Positions 22,854 through 35,311 are shown, counted from the first letter of the stretch. The stretch: DNA of 64,000 nt from Cryomorphaceae bacterium (GCA_019649675.1 BOWN01000002.1:1-64000); one strand, 5' to 3'. Notes: a model not told the origin generated them from the sequence alone. A program made the numbers and translations.

Positions 22854-24223
22854 ATGGAAAAACTATTCGAAGAATTTAGCCACAAAACACTCAAACAATG
22901 GAATGATAAAATCATTTCAGACCTTAAAGGTAATAGCTACGAAAATTTAATTTGGGAAAGTCCTGAAAATATTAAAGTTGATCCTATATATAATACGGAA
23001 TCTACACATAAACTCAAAGGGGATTGTACATACAATCATTTGGACTGGGAAATCGAACAAAGCTTAAACAATCCAACAAACAAACAAATTCTAACTTGTT
23101 TAAACAAAGGAGCCTCTGCCCTCTTATTAAAAGACATCCCTACTTATGATTTAGAAAATGTTTTAGAAAATGTTTTGTTTCAATACATTCAAACTAACAT
23201 TCAATCAAAGTCAATTAAAATAGTCTAGATACATTTATTTCACTAATCGAAAAAAGAGGTCTAGAAAAACAATCAATTAAAGGGAGTTTACACTTTGACC
23301 CCTTAATGGATTGTCTTAAAAAAGGTACCTTAAATACTGATTTGTGGGAAAATTTTAGATTAATTCAAGAAAAAATAATTGATTTAAAGGCCTTTAAGAG
23401 CGTTAATATTCAAGGCGTAGAATACCATAACGCTGGAGCTTCAATCAGCCAAGAATTGGCATTTACATTAGCACAGCTTAGTGAATATTTTTCTAACGTA
23501 CCATCTTTAGAACCTAATAAGATTCAAATAAGCTTAGGGGTTTCTACCAACTATTTTTTTGAAATAGCTAAATTCAGAGCCATTCGAATTTTGTGGACCC
23601 AAATACTAAATGCATTTAAAAAAGATGATACACCCTTATACTTAAGAGCAGAAACAGGTTTAAGAACAAGTACTATTTTCGACCCCCATGTGAACATGCT
23701 TCGCACCACAAGTCAGAGTATGTCTGCAGCCCTTGGTGGCGCAAATATTATAAATACAAGCAGTTTTAATGCAGCCTTTAAAAATGATAACGATTTTGCT
23801 CAACGTATGGCTAGAAATATCTCTTTGATCTTAAAAGAAGAATCGTACTTCAACAAAGTTAGTGACCCATCATCAGGTTCATATTACATAGAAAATTTAA
23901 CCAATAAATTAAGTTTAAATGCATGGACACTATTCCAAGAAATAGAGGCAAATGGCGGATGGCTTAAAGCGGTGCAATCGAATTTTATTCAAGATAGAAT
24001 AGAGAAAAATGCTGCAAAACAAAGACAATCTTTAGAGTCAAAAAAAATACATCTACTTGGAACTAACCTCTTCCCGAACTTAGAAGAAAAAATGACATCT
24101 GAAGTAGAATTATCTATTCAAAAAAATATAATAATTGGCGAAGACTTTAAAGCCTTAAACACAAATCGGTTGTCTTCACAAATAGACCTTGAACGATTAA
24201 AAAAGGAGGAAAATCATGCCTAG
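22854..24223 (+). CDS. mutA: Methylmalonyl-CoA mutase small subunit
   Basis: Non-catalytic subunit of the B12-dependent methylmalonyl-CoA mutase heterodimer, linking propionate metabolism to succinyl-CoA. [20 protein letters not shown]...[16 protein letters not shown] is the small-subunit start. The TIM-barrel follows with [65 protein letters not shown] (several in separate blocks) and [13 protein letters not shown]. The C-terminal B12 domain is absent, as expected for this subunit. One lost base near 23225 splits it into two track ORFs. About 456 aa. Its end overlaps the start of mutB by 8 bp. Confidence 0.94.
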
Positions 24224-26345
24224 ACCTGATTTTTCAAATATAGAACTCAATCTAGAGAGGAAAATAGCTCAAAGATCAGAAAGAAAATGGATGAGTCCTG
24301 AGCAAATAGAAATTAAAGAAAACTACTGTTCTGAAGATATAAAAGATACTGAGCATATCGGTTTTATTTCAGGTATTGCTCCTAACCTTAGAGGTCCTTA
24401 CGCTTCGATGTACGTCACACGTCCATGGACCATTAGACAATATGCAGGTTTCTCAACTGCAGAAGAATCGAATGCTTTTTACCGAAGAAATCTAAAAGCC
24501 GGACAAAAAGGCTTATCTGTTGCCTTTGACCTAGCTACACATAGAGGTTATGATTCAGATCATGAACGCGTATTAGGAGATGTTGGAAAAGCAGGCGTTG
24601 CCATAGATTCTGTAGAGGATATGAAAATACTTTTCGATAAAATACCTCTGGATAAAATGTCGGTTTCAATGACAATGAATGGAGCTGTTCTTCCAATTAT
24701 GGCTTTTTATATTGTTGCTGCGCAAGAACAAGGTGTGAGTCAAAAACTTTTAAATGGAACCATTCAAAATGATATATTGAAAGAATTCATGGTTCGAAAC
24801 ACATATATCTATCCACCCAAGCACTCTATTAAAATTATTGCCGATATTTTTGAGTATACCTCTAAGAATATGCCGAAATTCAACTCTATAAGTATTTCTG
24901 GATATCACATGCAAGAAGCAGGTGCTACAGCAGATATAGAATTGGCATATACGTTAGCAGATGGATTAGAGTATATTCGAACAGGGTTGAATGCTGGAAT
25001 GGATATAGATACCTTTGCACCACGGTTATCATTCTTTTGGGGTATTGGAATGAATCATTTTATGGAAATTGCTAAAATGCGATCTGCTCGAATGATTTGG
25101 GCAAAACTGGTCAAGCAATTTAACCCTACAAACCCAAAATCTTTAGCTTTAAGAACTCACTGTCAAACATCGGGATGGAGTTTAACAGAGCAAGATCCAT
25201 TTAACAATGTAACTCGAACTTGTATTGAAGCAATGGCGGCAGTTTTTGGTGGGACGCAGTCATTACATACAAATGCACTAGATGAAGCAATTGCTTTACC
25301 AACAGAATTTTCGGCTCGTATTGCACGAAATACTCAAATATATCTTCAAAAAGAAACAGAAATTACAAGAGTTGTAGATCCTTGGGGCGGCTCATATTAC
25401 CTTGAAAAACTTACTGAGCAAATCACGCATAAAGCATGGATACTTCTTAAAGAAATTGATGAACTCGGTGGAATGGCCAAGGCGATTGAAACTGGTATTC
25501 CTAAAATGAGAATAGAAGAAGCTGCAGCAAGGAAACAAGCAAGAATAGACAGTGGTAAAGATCAAATTATTGGTGTAAATTCTTATAGGCTAGAAAAAGA
25601 AGCAATTATAGAAACATTAGAAGTTGACAATACATCAGTTAGAGAAGCTCAAATTAAACGTTTAAATAAAATTCGTTCAACGAGAGATACTAAATCAGTT
25701 AAAAAAACTTTAAATGATCTTACTCAAGCGTGTCAATCAGGTAAAGGAAATTTATTAGCTTTAGCAATAGAAGCAGCAAGATGCAGAGCTACACTTGGTG
25801 AAATATCTGATGCATGTGAGAAAGTATTCGGTAGATACCAAGCTAAAATACGTTCAATTACTGGAGTTTATTCTATGGAAATAGACAATGATGAATCATT
25901 TAAAAAAGCACAAGAATTAGCTGATAAATTTGCTGAATTAGAAGGACGAAGACCACGAATTATGGTTGCAAAAATGGGGCAAGATGGACATGATCGTGGT
26001 GCCAAAGTTGTTTCTACATCATTTGCTGACCTGGGTTTTGATGTAGACATAGGTCCTTTATTCCAAACACCAAAAGAAGCTGCCAAACAAGCTGTAGAAA
26101 ATGATGTACATATTTTAGGTATATCCTCTTTAGCTGCTGGACATAAAACACTCGTACCTCAAGTTATTGAAGAATTAAAACAACTTGGCAGAAAAGATAT
26201 TTTAGTTGTTGCTGGTGGTGTAATTCCATCTCAAGATTACGACTATCTATTTAAATCTGGTGTATCAGGTATTTTTGGACCTGGAACAGTTATAGCTGAA
26301 GCTGCTTCACAAATATTAGAAATAATGATAAAAGATAGAAAATGA
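24216..26345 (+). CDS. mutB: Methylmalonyl-CoA mutase large (catalytic) subunit
   Basis: Adenosylcobalamin-dependent isomerase of methylmalonyl-CoA and succinyl-CoA. Intact, 709 aa, normal for the alpha subunit. Substrate-barrel motifs include [55 protein letters not shown] and [19 protein letters not shown]; the tail has [13 protein letters not shown]. The C-terminal cobalamin domain holds the base-off ligand motif [12 protein letters not shown] (DxHxxG) and [26 protein letters not shown]. It overlaps mutA upstream and the small outer-membrane gene downstream (ATGA), so all three are co-translated. Confidence 0.97.
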   Translation: MPRPDFSNIELNLERKIAQRSERKWMSPEQIEIKENYCSEDIKDTEHIGFISGIAPNLRGPYASMYVTRPWTIRQYAGFSTAEESNAFYRRNLKAGQKGLSVAFDLATHRGYDSDHERVLGDVGKAGVAIDSVEDMKILFDKIPLDKMSVSMTMNGAVLPIMAFYIVAAQEQGVSQKLLNGTIQNDILKEFMVRNTYIYPPKHSIKIIADIFEYTSKNMPKFNSISISGYHMQEAGATADIELAYTLADGLEYIRTGLNAGMDIDTFAPRLSFFWGIGMNHFMEIAKMRSARMIWAKLVKQFNPTNPKSLALRTHCQTSGWSLTEQDPFNNVTRTCIEAMAAVFGGTQSLHTNALDEAIALPTEFSARIARNTQIYLQKETEITRVVDPWGGSYYLEKLTEQITHKAWILLKEIDELGGMAKAIETGIPKMRIEEAAARKQARIDSGKDQIIGVNSYRLEKEAIIETLEVDNTSVREAQIKRLNKIRSTRDTKSVKKTLNDLTQACQSGKGNLLALAIEAARCRATLGEISDACEKVFGRYQAKIRSITGVYSMEIDNDESFKKAQELADKFAELEGRRPRIMVAKMGQDGHDRGAKVVSTSFADLGFDVDIGPLFQTPKEAAKQAVENDVHILGISSLAAGHKTLVPQVIEELKQLGRKDILVVAGGVIPSQDYDYLFKSGVSGIFGPGTVIAEAASQILEIMIKDRK

Positions 26346-26953
26346 AAAAATTATTAATATTAATAGCTTTTTGTTATGTTACAATAGCACAAGCTCAAAA
26401 TACTCGTAATGACAGTTACTCAGCATTTGGTATACTTACGAGTTTTGAGGAAATACCTTTCGGTATTGGCTTTTATAATGTTCCTATAACTGAGAATTTT
26501 GGGTTTTTTACAGAGCTTAAATTTAATCGTTTAAGCTTTAACAATGAGTTTTCTTATCAAGGTTATCCTGTAGCTTCTGATACGCTTAGAAATGCAGTAT
26601 CTCTTGGAAACAAAAATATTTTGAAAATGATTAATATTGGAACCGTTTTTAATCCTCAAGAGTTAGGGGTTTTAGAATGGGATTTCATAGATATTGATTT
26701 TTGTGTAGGAATAGGATTCGTTCAAAATTTTCAATATAAATTCTATAATGACACTCAAGGTATTGAATCAGGCGATAATCAAAGTGCATCAGATCCTTTA
26801 GGTAAATACTACGTAATTGATTACAACGATCATGGCATTAACTTGAACCTAGGTACAAATTTATCATTTCAAAGAGTACCCTTTATGATTCATATTGGAT
26901 ACGACTTAAAACCTAAAGTTCTTGCACTAGGATTAAATTGGAAAATTAAATAA
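26342..26953 (+). CDS. Predicted small outer-membrane or periplasmic protein
   Basis: The signal peptide [19 protein letters not shown] is followed by 184 residues of alternating hydrophobic and polar strands ([69 protein letters not shown]). The final residues end in an aromatic/charged beta signal-like strand, so a small beta barrel is likely. I recognise no named family. It overlaps mutB by 4 bp but no functional link is evident. It converges on the small gene at 26958 with only 4 bp between them. Confidence 0.6.
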   Translation: MKKLLILIAFCYVTIAQAQNTRNDSYSAFGILTSFEEIPFGIGFYNVPITENFGFFTELKFNRLSFNNEFSYQGYPVASDTLRNAVSLGNKNILKMINIGTVFNPQELGVLEWDFIDIDFCVGIGFVQNFQYKFYNDTQGIESGDNQSASDPLGKYYVIDYNDHGINLNLGTNLSFQRVPFMIHIGYDLKPKVLALGLNWKIK

Positions 26954-26957
26954 AAAT

Positions 26958-27147
26958 TTAAGATTCAGATTTACAAATTTCGTCAGGCTCAGCACCACAA
27001 AATCCACATGGCTCTCCTTCTTTGGTAATTAAAGGATTGTTACTTGCACAAGTCCTTCAAATTTACCATCTTTTTTTGCCCAAATTTTAATTGCAATACC
27101 GGCAAATCCAATTCCGAAAGAACAATTGAGATTATTGCTGTTTTCAT
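26958..27147 (-). CDS. Small single-helix membrane protein with FCG motif
   Basis: Too short and too broken for the ORF track. With two single-base corrections it reads a membrane helix (MKTAIISIVLFGIGFAGIAI) then KIWAKKDGKFEGTCASNNPL, EGEPCGFCGAEPDEICKSES. This matches a widespread Flavobacteriia small protein of about 60 residues (helix, 'KIWAKKDGxFxGTCAS', CGxCG), usually annotated only as a membrane or secreted protein. Function unknown; the spaced Cys residues could bind metal. A box TATTTTTG lies at 27163-27170 just upstream. Confidence 0.62.
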
Positions 27148-27181
27148 GTCAATAATTTTATACAAAAATAGACTAAAGAAA

Positions 27182-28202
27182 TTAAAATAAAACTTCTAAG
27201 ACTAATTTACTTAATACATTGACTTCCATTTGAAGAGGAATACCAAACTTATCTTTTACAGAGGATTGAATGTCTTGTGCAAGTTTGTAAATATTCTTTC
27301 CTTTTGCACCACCATAGTTAACCAAAACTAAGGCTTGCTTATCATGAACACCGTAATTTCCAATACGTTTACCTTTCCAACCGAATTTTTCAATCAACCA
27401 GGCAGCTGGTACTTTAACTTCATTATCATTAAAGAAAGAAGGAACATCAGCATATTCTTTTTAATATCTTGAAAATGAGATATTGGGAATTACAGGGTTC
27501 TTAAAAAAGAGCCCGAATTTCCAATCTCTTTTGGATCAGGTAATTTTGAAGATCTAATCGATATTATTGCCTCACTGACATCTTTGGGCTAGGTTTATAT
27601 ATAGACATTTGATCCAATAATCAGCTAAGGGCCATAAGATGTATTAACTATCCCATCTTCTTTCAATTGAATCGTAACTGATAATATTATATATTTTCCC
27701 TTATGTATATTTTTAAAAACTGATTCTCTGTAGGCAAAATGACAAGATTCTCGATCAAATGAATGGATTTCTTCACTATCAATATGAAAAGCCTCAAGTT
27801 CAATAAAAACATCTTTCAATTCAACACCATAAGCACCTATGTTTTGAATTGGAGCAGCTCCTATTTTGCCAGGTATGAGAGACAAATTTTCAATACCATT
27901 ATAACCATTATTAATAGACCATAATACAAATTCATGCCAATTTTCTCCTGCCTGAACTTTTATCTTTCCATCTCCGAGATCAGAAATGCCCTTGAGGTCA
28001 ATTAAGATGACTAATCCTTCATAATCTCTGCATAATAGAATATTACTACCACCCCCAAAAATAATTTAGGAAGGTATAGAAAATCAGGTTCATTAAGAAC
28101 TTTTCTTAATTCTGAAAAGATGTTACCACAGCAAAAAAGCAGCATTACAATCAATTCCAAAAGTATTATAAGCTTTCAATGAATGGTTTTAAATATTCTC
28201 AT
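27182..28202 (-). CDS. murB: UDP-N-acetylmuramate dehydrogenase MurB
   Basis: FAD-dependent reductase making UDP-MurNAc for peptidoglycan. In broken frames the N-terminus reads [20 protein letters not shown], then [16 protein letters not shown] (FAD loop), [35 protein letters not shown] and, further on, [13 protein letters not shown] with the catalytic Ser region. Last come [36 protein letters not shown] and LQMEVNVL. At least five indels. About 338 aa. The start at 28202 is approximate. Separated from the MoxR gene by about 250 bp of A/T-rich sequence. Confidence 0.9.
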
Positions 28203-28450
28203 ATTCAATGATACTGGTTTCGATAATAGATATAAAATTCGTTTAAAAGGATAATATCAGGACTCAATTTATTAATACTTAACTAAAGTATTATAAAATT
28301 GAAAATCAAATTAGAAATCTGATTAAACTTAGTTGATAACTCTATTTTAATGAATCAGAATATGAAATAATAGTATTCTGAAGCAAAATTGAATAATCTC
28401 ATTAAATTTTGGAAGAAATACTTAAATGATTAAATCATTAAAATAAAAAT
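28203..28450. other. A/T-rich gap between moxR and murB, nothing recognised
   Basis: About 250 bp with stops in all frames on both strands as given. Short readable pieces on the - strand (SPDIILLNEFYIYYRN) do not identify a family. No hairpin or consensus promoter was recognised. It may hold the murB promoter, or a small gene hidden by indels. Confidence 0.3.
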
Positions 28451-29413
28451 TTACAATAAAGAATATATTAATTTCTCTAAACTCATACCTTCTGCTTCTG
28501 CCTTATAATTACGAACAATACGATGACGTAATATAGGATATGAAATAGCTTTTACATCCTCAATATCTGGTGAGTACTTACCGTTAATTGCTGCATGACA
28601 CTTAGCAGCTAGAACTAAAAACTGAGAAGCTCTTGGACCAGCACCCCAAGAAATGTACTTTTTAACATCATCAGGAGCGAAATTACTATCAGGCCTTGTT
28701 TTTGCGACCAATTTAACAGCATATTCTACAACATTATCAGCTATAGGAATTTTCGAATTAAATTTTGTATTTTAATAATTTCACTAGAAGAAAGTACTTC
28801 ACTAACTGAGTTATTTGTATTTGAAGTAGTATTCTTTACAATTTCAACTTCTTCATTAAAGAAGGATAATCAACTTTAAGATTAAACATAAATCTATCTA
28901 GCTGTGCTTCAGGTAAAGGGTAAGTCCCCTCTTGTTCTATTGGATTTTGAGTAGCCAAAACAAAAATGGTTTATCTAACTCATAATGTTTTCCACCAGCG
29001 GTAACAGAACGTTCTTGCATAGCCTCTAAAAGTGCAGCTTGTGTTTTAGGTGGAGTACGATTAATCTCATCAGCAAGAATAACATTAGAAAAAATAGGAC
29101 CATTTATAAATTTAAAATTTCTATTTTCGTCTAAGATATCTGCACTATAATATCTGATGGCATTAAATCAGGCGTGAATTGAATCCTTGAAAAATTAAGT
29201 CCTAAAGCTTCACTAATTGTTTTTACCAATAGAGTTTTTGCCAAACCAGGGACTCCAACCAAAAGAACGTGTCCATTACAAAATATAGATATTATAAGTT
29301 CTTCGACAACTTGATCTTGGACCTACTATAACTTTTGCTATTTCATTTTTTAAAGTAGTAAACTGCTTCTTTAATTGATCCAATTGTAATACTTCATCCT
29401 TTTTTACAACCAT
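28451..29413 (-). CDS. MoxR-family AAA+ ATPase
   Basis: Chaperone-like ATPase of the MoxR/RavA group, usually partnered with DUF58 and von Willebrand A proteins. The start at 29413 gives [18 protein letters not shown]. After correction come [14 protein letters not shown], Walker [53 protein letters not shown] (Walker B within), the [22 protein letters not shown] sensor 1 stretch, and the lid domain [20 protein letters not shown] and [19 protein letters not shown]. About 320 aa with at least five indels; the track keeps only the last 86 residues. No DUF58 or VWA gene follows here. It lies 2 bp after the SurA-like gene. Confidence 0.92.
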
Positions 29414-29415
29414 GA

Positions 29416-30740
29416 TTAATTTTTTAACCAATTATATTGAAAATCTAACACTTTATATTCTTCGTTAATGCGAACGTAAGTCTTTGATAAAGAGGTATTT
29501 ATCCAATCTGAAATAGCTTCATCTTTCTTCTGCTCTAAAGCCATATCTCGAATCATTTTATAATCATCTTTAAAATTCACTTTATGAGCTTCCGCTTTAC
29601 TTAAAAGCTTAAAAAGTCTATAAGCTTCTTTTCCATCATCTAGTTTCACATAACTTGGTTCAGATATTTCATTAACTTCTAATTGTTCAACAGCTAGTTT
29701 AATAGCACTTTCCAATTCATGTAACTCAAATTTACTGGTTCCAGTATTCAAATTAATCAACTTACCACCATTGAATTTAGTCATTTCATCATCAGAATAA
29801 CGAATTGAAGCATCTTCAAAAGTTAACTTTTCATCTAAAATAGAATCTCGAACTGAAATTAAAATATCTTTTGCGATATTTAAATCAATAGCTGAAATTT
29901 TAGGAGACATTAATATATGACGAATATCAACTTCATCTCCTCTATGTTCTTCCATCATAACAATATGATATCCATATTCTGTTTCAAAAAACATCAGATA
30001 TTTCACCATCTTGAAGACTAAACATTACAGCTTCAAATTCTTTCACAAACATTCCTCTTTTAATAGCATTATATAAACCACCATTTCTAGATGAACCAGG
30101 ATCTTCAGAATACAAAATTGCTAATGTTGCAAAGCTTTCACCTTTCAAAACACGCTCCTTAAGTTTTCTAATTTATTTTCAGTCTCTTTAATTGCGGATG
30201 CACTTGCTGGAGGGTGTTTTAATATATGTGCTACTTCAATTGTTTCATTAACAATAGGAAGACTATCTGGATCAAAATTTAGAAAGTAATTTTGAACTTC
30301 TTTAGGAGTCACATCTACCGACGAAGTGATTTCAAATCGAACCCTCTGAATAATTAAAGAATTTTCAATGGGTTCATACATTTCCTCTTTAATTTCATAA
30401 ATCTTTTTATCAAAATATTCTTCTAACTGATCTTCACTACCCAGTTGCGATATAAAAGTATTTAATCGAGAATCAATTTCATTAAAAACATCATTTTCAG
30501 TTACTTCATACTATCTATTTCTGGCTTTATGAAGCATTAATTTTTGAAATAATAAATCTTCTAAAACCTGAATTCGCATTGAAAGAATCTACTTCTAAGC
30601 CCTGAGCTTGATATTGAAGAATTTGTTGTTCGAAATCAGACTTAAGTAAAATTTTTTCCAACAATGGCAACAATATTTTCTACAACCTGTAATTAAAAAA
30701 TGATTTATAAATAAAAATACAATGCAAAATATTTTTTCAT
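29416..30740 (-). CDS. SurA-like periplasmic peptidyl-prolyl isomerase (parvulin)
   Basis: Periplasmic chaperone for outer-membrane proteins. An N-terminal signal-like stretch (MKKYFALYFYL) precedes VVENIVAIVGK-ILLKSDFEQQILQYQAQG, the SurA opening. Then EVTENDVFNEIDSRLNTFI, ENSLIIQRVRFEITSSVDVTP, and a first parvulin domain EVAHILKHPPASASA...SFATLAILYSEDPGSSRNGG. A second parvulin-like repeat runs TEYGYHIVMMEEHRGDEVDIRHILMSP (in part) to FEDASIRYSDDEMTKFNGG. The tail is FQYNWLKN. About 440 aa with at least four indels. It is the third of three tandem folding factors downstream of guaB. Confidence 0.85.
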
Positions 30741-30744
30741 ATTA

Positions 30745-31545
30745 ATATATTTCAAATTGATTAGATTGCTTGCATCTTCAAATAATTTAGTTTTAATTAC
30801 ATCTACTGTTTTAATTTTCTTTGATTTAGCAATATACTTTTATTTCCTCTTTTACATATTCTAATGGTGCAATTTCTCCTTTTTCTTTAAGATTTATCAG
30901 ACGAACAAAGTAAATATCTAACAATCTTTTAAAATCATCGATTTTTTGTAATCGATAATTTTGAAATATCTAATCCTCAGAAAAAACTTGCTTAAAATCA
31001 TTCCACATCAACCATTCTTTTGAATTATAATAAAAACGCTTTAAATATGGTGACAATAAGTTTCTATTGCATCTTCAAAAGTGTTCTTTTTAAACAACCA
31101 TTTTCAAGAGAATCTAATTTGGGAGCCATAATCTTGTTTTAACAAATATGACTTTCTAATTTATCAGACAATATATAATCATCAGTATGCTGTTTAATAA
31201 GATTGAAGTGACTTCAATATAAGTTCAAGACTTTGCTCAATTAGTTTTTGTTCTTTGCATGTATCAAAGGAACGCGGTAAGATTTTAAATTTTTTATCAA
31301 TTTCTAATTGTCCTTTTATTTTTAGAACTGTTTTTTGTAATAATATTTTTTTGAGCCCAATTATTAATATACTGCTGAATGAATGTTAAACTATCAAAAG
31401 ATGATAACTTACGATTTTTGATGTAACCGTTTTATACAAAAAAAATCACCTAATCTGTATTAAAACTCATCATTATTTCAAATAGAGCAAGAGGAAAAAA
31501 AAAAATAAAAATAATATAATAGATTTAATCAATATTTTTGTTTTA
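30745..31545 (-). CDS. SurA-like periplasmic protein without visible parvulin domain, degraded
   Basis: No long ORF remains, but shifted frames give a signal-like hydrophobic start, then FDSLTFIQQYINNWAQKN, KIKGQLEIDKKFKS, YKEKLIEQSLEL, YYKQHTDDYILSDKLVKVIFV, EWLMWNDFKQVFSED, LDISKLSITKN, RLINLKEKGEIAPLEYVKEEI and the tail KLFEDASNLNQFEIY. This is the pattern of a short SurA-type protein found between two peptidyl-prolyl isomerases in Flavobacteriia (INNWA..., YK..L...L, FE..). I see no parvulin active-site strands, so it is probably a chaperone-only member. At least eight indels; both limits are approximate. Confidence 0.55.
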
Positions 31546-31674
31546 CTTAAGTTCTGTTGTTAGGTATTTCCTACCACCAAAAAATATCTTTGAAAACCTA
31601 ATAATTTAATGCCTTTTTAACGCTTCTTAAACGTACCTTAAAGAAGGAACTTTATCATCATTTAATGTTTAATT

Positions 31675-33686
31675 CCTAATGGTTTGACTTAAAAAGTTTA
31701 AAAACAAACGAATTAACACTAAAAGAATATTTTGTTTTAACTAGATACCACTTTTTCAAGAAAAACTTTTAAAACGAAGTAATTTGCCCCGGCTTAATTA
31801 ACCCTTTTTTTTTTGGGGTAAACTTCATTTATGTAACCATTTTTACATTTGATTGTCATAAATTAAAAGACAGACCTTGTTCCCCCTTACTTTATCCAAA
31901 ATTATTTTCACCTCTAAGGAATAACCTTTTTTTTAATCCATGTTTAAAGTTGAAGAATTTTTTATTGATTTATTCGTATCTCATCAATACTTTCCTATAT
32001 TTCCTCTAGATATTTTTTTACGAAGTGAAAGCTATTGATTCATTCAAACAGTTAATAACTGTTGCATCTTTACACGGATATCCTCAATATGTAATTTTTC
32101 TTGGCTTCAAATAATAAGCGTTTAAACCAATAGAATGCTACTGCTTTGGACCAGGGGCCTCTTTTTTATTTGTCAATTCATACAATAAAAATACCATCAC
32201 GGTATTCCTGCATTAACAAAATAAACGAAAACAAGCTGTATTTTTGACTCTAGATTAGCGTTTTCATATGCAATAATTAAATCTTCAGACCATTTAGCAA
32301 AAGCTCATCTACAAAATTTGATGGTTCAAATTTATTTTTAATCTTCGAGTTTCAAAAAGTTAACATGTATTCTGCAAAATCATACTGAGAATATTTAACA
32401 GAACCGAGTGAAAAATACCCTTTATTCAGAGAACTAGCATGATCTTTTAAAGACCATTTGCTAGCTCTTAAAGCAATAAAGTCATTACGATTAACTTCTT
32501 TCATATTATTTAATGCCGAAGTATTAATCCTCAGAAGTTGTACTCCATTTTCTTCCTTTTTTAACTTTTTAACCAAAGAAGTTCGTTTTACCTGAGATCT
32601 AGAATCTTTTCAAACTCTAGATTGAATGTCCGATTTTTCATTTCAAAAGCAGCCCAATCCTTTACGGTCAATAAGTTTGGTCAATATGCCAGCCATATTG
32701 TGTTTTCAATAGGTGTAGATATAGTCACCTATATTATCTGTAAAAAGAAAAAGCAGCATCTTCAAAAAGCTTTCAATCCATCTTATTATTTGATCCAAAA
32801 ACCAAGGTAAACACCCTTTCGAAGAATTATTTTTATCATCTGAATATTGCTTAGCCATTTCCCTGCAAAATCAGCAGATCTTATTGATGATTTTCATTGC
32901 AAATATCATCTATTTTTTGCTTCGCAATAGCCTTCTTCTTTTAATAGACGATTTACCTACAGACTCGGTACTAACCATAATATGAGTTGCTTTTGGCCTT
33001 CAATTCTAGATGGTCGTTTACTTTTCCAGTAACATTTAAAAAAATGATATCCATAACGGGTACGAATAATTTTTGACACTTCACCTATAGGAGTTCTATA
33101 TGCAGCAGTTTCAAATGGATAAACCATGTATAAAAGCGTCCCGAAGTAACCGAGACTTCCGGAATTTGCGGATGGATCGTCTGAATTTACCCTAGCAATA
33201 TCAGCAAAATTGGCACCATCTAAAATCTCTTCTTTGTCTAATACTTTGAGCTCTTTTTATGCCTTCAATGTATCGGTAGAAGGCGAAGCATCTTTCAGCA
33301 ACCGAAATTAATATATTGACGCTCTTTCAGTTTTTAAACGCTCATAAGCTTCTTCTACCAACTTTTCACCAGCCTCATTATCAACTAAATATGATTAGCC
33401 AATTGTTTTTCTATATCCACAATTTTACAAAAGAAGGTACAGTATCCATACCCAAGGATTCAGCTTCTTGACCTTAAGTTTAAAGTTGATAAATAACTGA
33501 AGATATCTTCATCTAAGGTTTTAGGGTCAAGTTCTTCACCTACGTTCATTATTGTAAATACTTAAAAAAATCGTCAACAATTTCAACTTTTTCACGGCAA
33601 CAGTAAGTAATGTTCTCAGTTCTTGGCACTTGTGAAAATGAATTGAATGTACGGCAGTCAATACCAATAAAAAATAATTTTCTCAT
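31675..33686 (-). CDS. Large parvulin-type peptidyl-prolyl isomerase, frameshifted
   Basis: Periplasmic foldase of about 670 aa. Start 33686 reads MRKLFFIGI, followed by NSFSQ (signal peptide). Recognisable blocks: ESLGMDTVPSFVK, QLANHILVDNEAGEKLVEEA, YERLKTER, the first parvulin domain DFADIARVNSDDPSANSGSL then GYFGT, MVYPFETAAYRTPIGEVSKI and IRTRYGYHFLNVTGK. A second parvulin domain (32600-33000) follows, then the C-terminal scaffold LMQEYRDGIFLYELTNKK, KEKYMWNDRVDATVYTCLNE and GQITSDYQNYLEK. This is the Bacteroidota 'YRDGILLFELT...YMW.ER..A.IY' family. Very many indels make exact ends uncertain. Its start overlaps the guaB stop region, so it is co-transcribed with guaB. Confidence 0.8.
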
Positions 33687-33687
33687 T

Positions 33688-35185
33688 TTAAAAATATGCT
33701 TTTACTTTCTTACTATACTCAGGTGCTTCTCGTGTAATTGTTACATCGAGGGTGCGTATCCAATGACGCCAGCACTTGTTATTCACAGAATTGAGCTTTT
33801 TCTTTCAATGTTAAAATGTCTTTGAGCCACAATAACCCATTCTTGCCCTTTTTAAATCCTCCAACAACCTGGTAATAACTTCCGCGGCTAAAGTACTTAT
33901 ATAATCAACACGTCCCCACAATCCCTTCTGAACCAACTAACTTAAAGATCATCTTAATATTCTTGAAAATAACGCACCTTTGGAACCAGCTTTCGCTGTA
34001 CAATAGAGACCGCATTCCACGATAGGTCTATACTCCGACCCTCGAATGAAAATGATTTCCTTCTTTCTCTCCCTTGTGACTCTCTGTACCAGCTAACAAA
34101 GAACCTAACAGGACTGAATCAGCACCAGCAGAAATGTGCTCAACTGGAGGTCACAGTATATCTAATACCACCATCTGCTACTACTGGGACAACAGTTCCT
34201 TTAGCATCAGCAACCATCAGCCATAGCTGGATAATTTCTGGGTACCCAACGCCTGCAATAACTCTAGTCGTACAATAGAACCTGGACCGATTCCAACTCA
34301 CCATACTGCCCAGCATCTACCAAATATTTAGCTGCCTCAGCTGTTGCAATATTTCCAACAACAACATCTAAATTTGGGTATTTTTCTTAATTACTTTTAA
34401 AGTATTTACAACACCTTCTGTATGACCATGAGCTGTATCTACGACTATAGCATCTACACCTGCTTTACAAGAGCATCTACTCTGATCTAAAGCATCTAAT
34501 GTGACACCTACAGCAGCAGCAACTCTTAAACGACCATATGAATCTTTATTAGAATTTGGTTGAACTCGAACTTTAATTATATCTCTATAAGTTATTAATC
34601 CAACCAAATGATTAAGTCATCTACTACAGGTAACTTTTCAATTTTATGTTTTTGAAGTATGTCTTCAGCTTGAGCTAAAGTTGTATTCTCTCTTCGTAAC
34701 AACTAAACCATCTCCAGTCATAACCTCTTCAACAGATAGACTGTCATTTTTCACAAAACGTAAATCTCTATTGGTTACAATCCTAAGTAACTCTCCTGAA
34801 GAATCAACCACAGGTATCCGCCAATGCGAAATTCTTTCATCATACGCTTTGCATCAGAAACTGTTGCAGTATGCTTAAGAGTTACAGGGTCTAATATCAT
34901 TCCTGATTCAGCCGTTTTACAGAGCGAACTTCTTTAGCTTGGCTTGAATACTCATGTTTTTATGCAAAACTGAAATCCTCCTTCACGAGCATAGCAATAG
35001 CCATAGCTGATTCAGAAACCGTATCCATAGCTGCTGAAACAATAGGGTATTTAGGGGTATATTTCTTGAAAATTTAGATGTAATGTTAACATCACGAGGT
35101 AAAACTTTAGAATAGCTGGCACTAATAAAACATCGTCGTAAGTAAGGCCTTCACCGATAAATTTATCTGCAGAATGTAAATCCAT
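33688..35185 (-). CDS. guaB: IMP dehydrogenase
   Basis: Converts IMP to XMP, the committed step of GMP synthesis. Start 35185: MDLHSADKFIGEGLTYDDVL, LVPAYSKVLPRDVNI, PIVSAAMDTVSESAMAIAIA. The CBS pair region reads VVDSSGELLRIVTNRDLRF (reconstructed) and EEVMT. The barrel has VDAIVVDTAHGH, and the catalytic-Cys loop reads GIGPGSICTTRVIAGVG after restoring one T at about 34275 (the raw sequence loses the Cys codon). The C-terminus SHPHDVTITREAPEYSKK ends at 33688. About 499 aa, normal. At least twelve indels. Heads the guaB-foldase-foldase-surA-moxR run. Confidence 0.93.
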
Positions 35186-35215
35186 TAGAATGCAATTTTA
35201 GATGATAATTGCGTG

Positions 35216-35223
35216 CAAATATA
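35216..35223 (-). promoter_or_regulatory. Possible -7 box for guaB
   Basis: TATATTTG on the - strand matches TAnnTTTG and ends 30 bp before the guaB start. The nearest upstream TTG gives a 23-bp spacer instead of 19, so a single-base-error region or a weak promoter is possible. Confidence 0.4.
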
Positions 35224-35311
35224 CTAAAAACATAGTGCTTCATCATCAAATTCAAAAGATGCAAATCAATAGATATTAATATCATATTTCAGCTAAAAAT
35301 ATTCGTCAACT

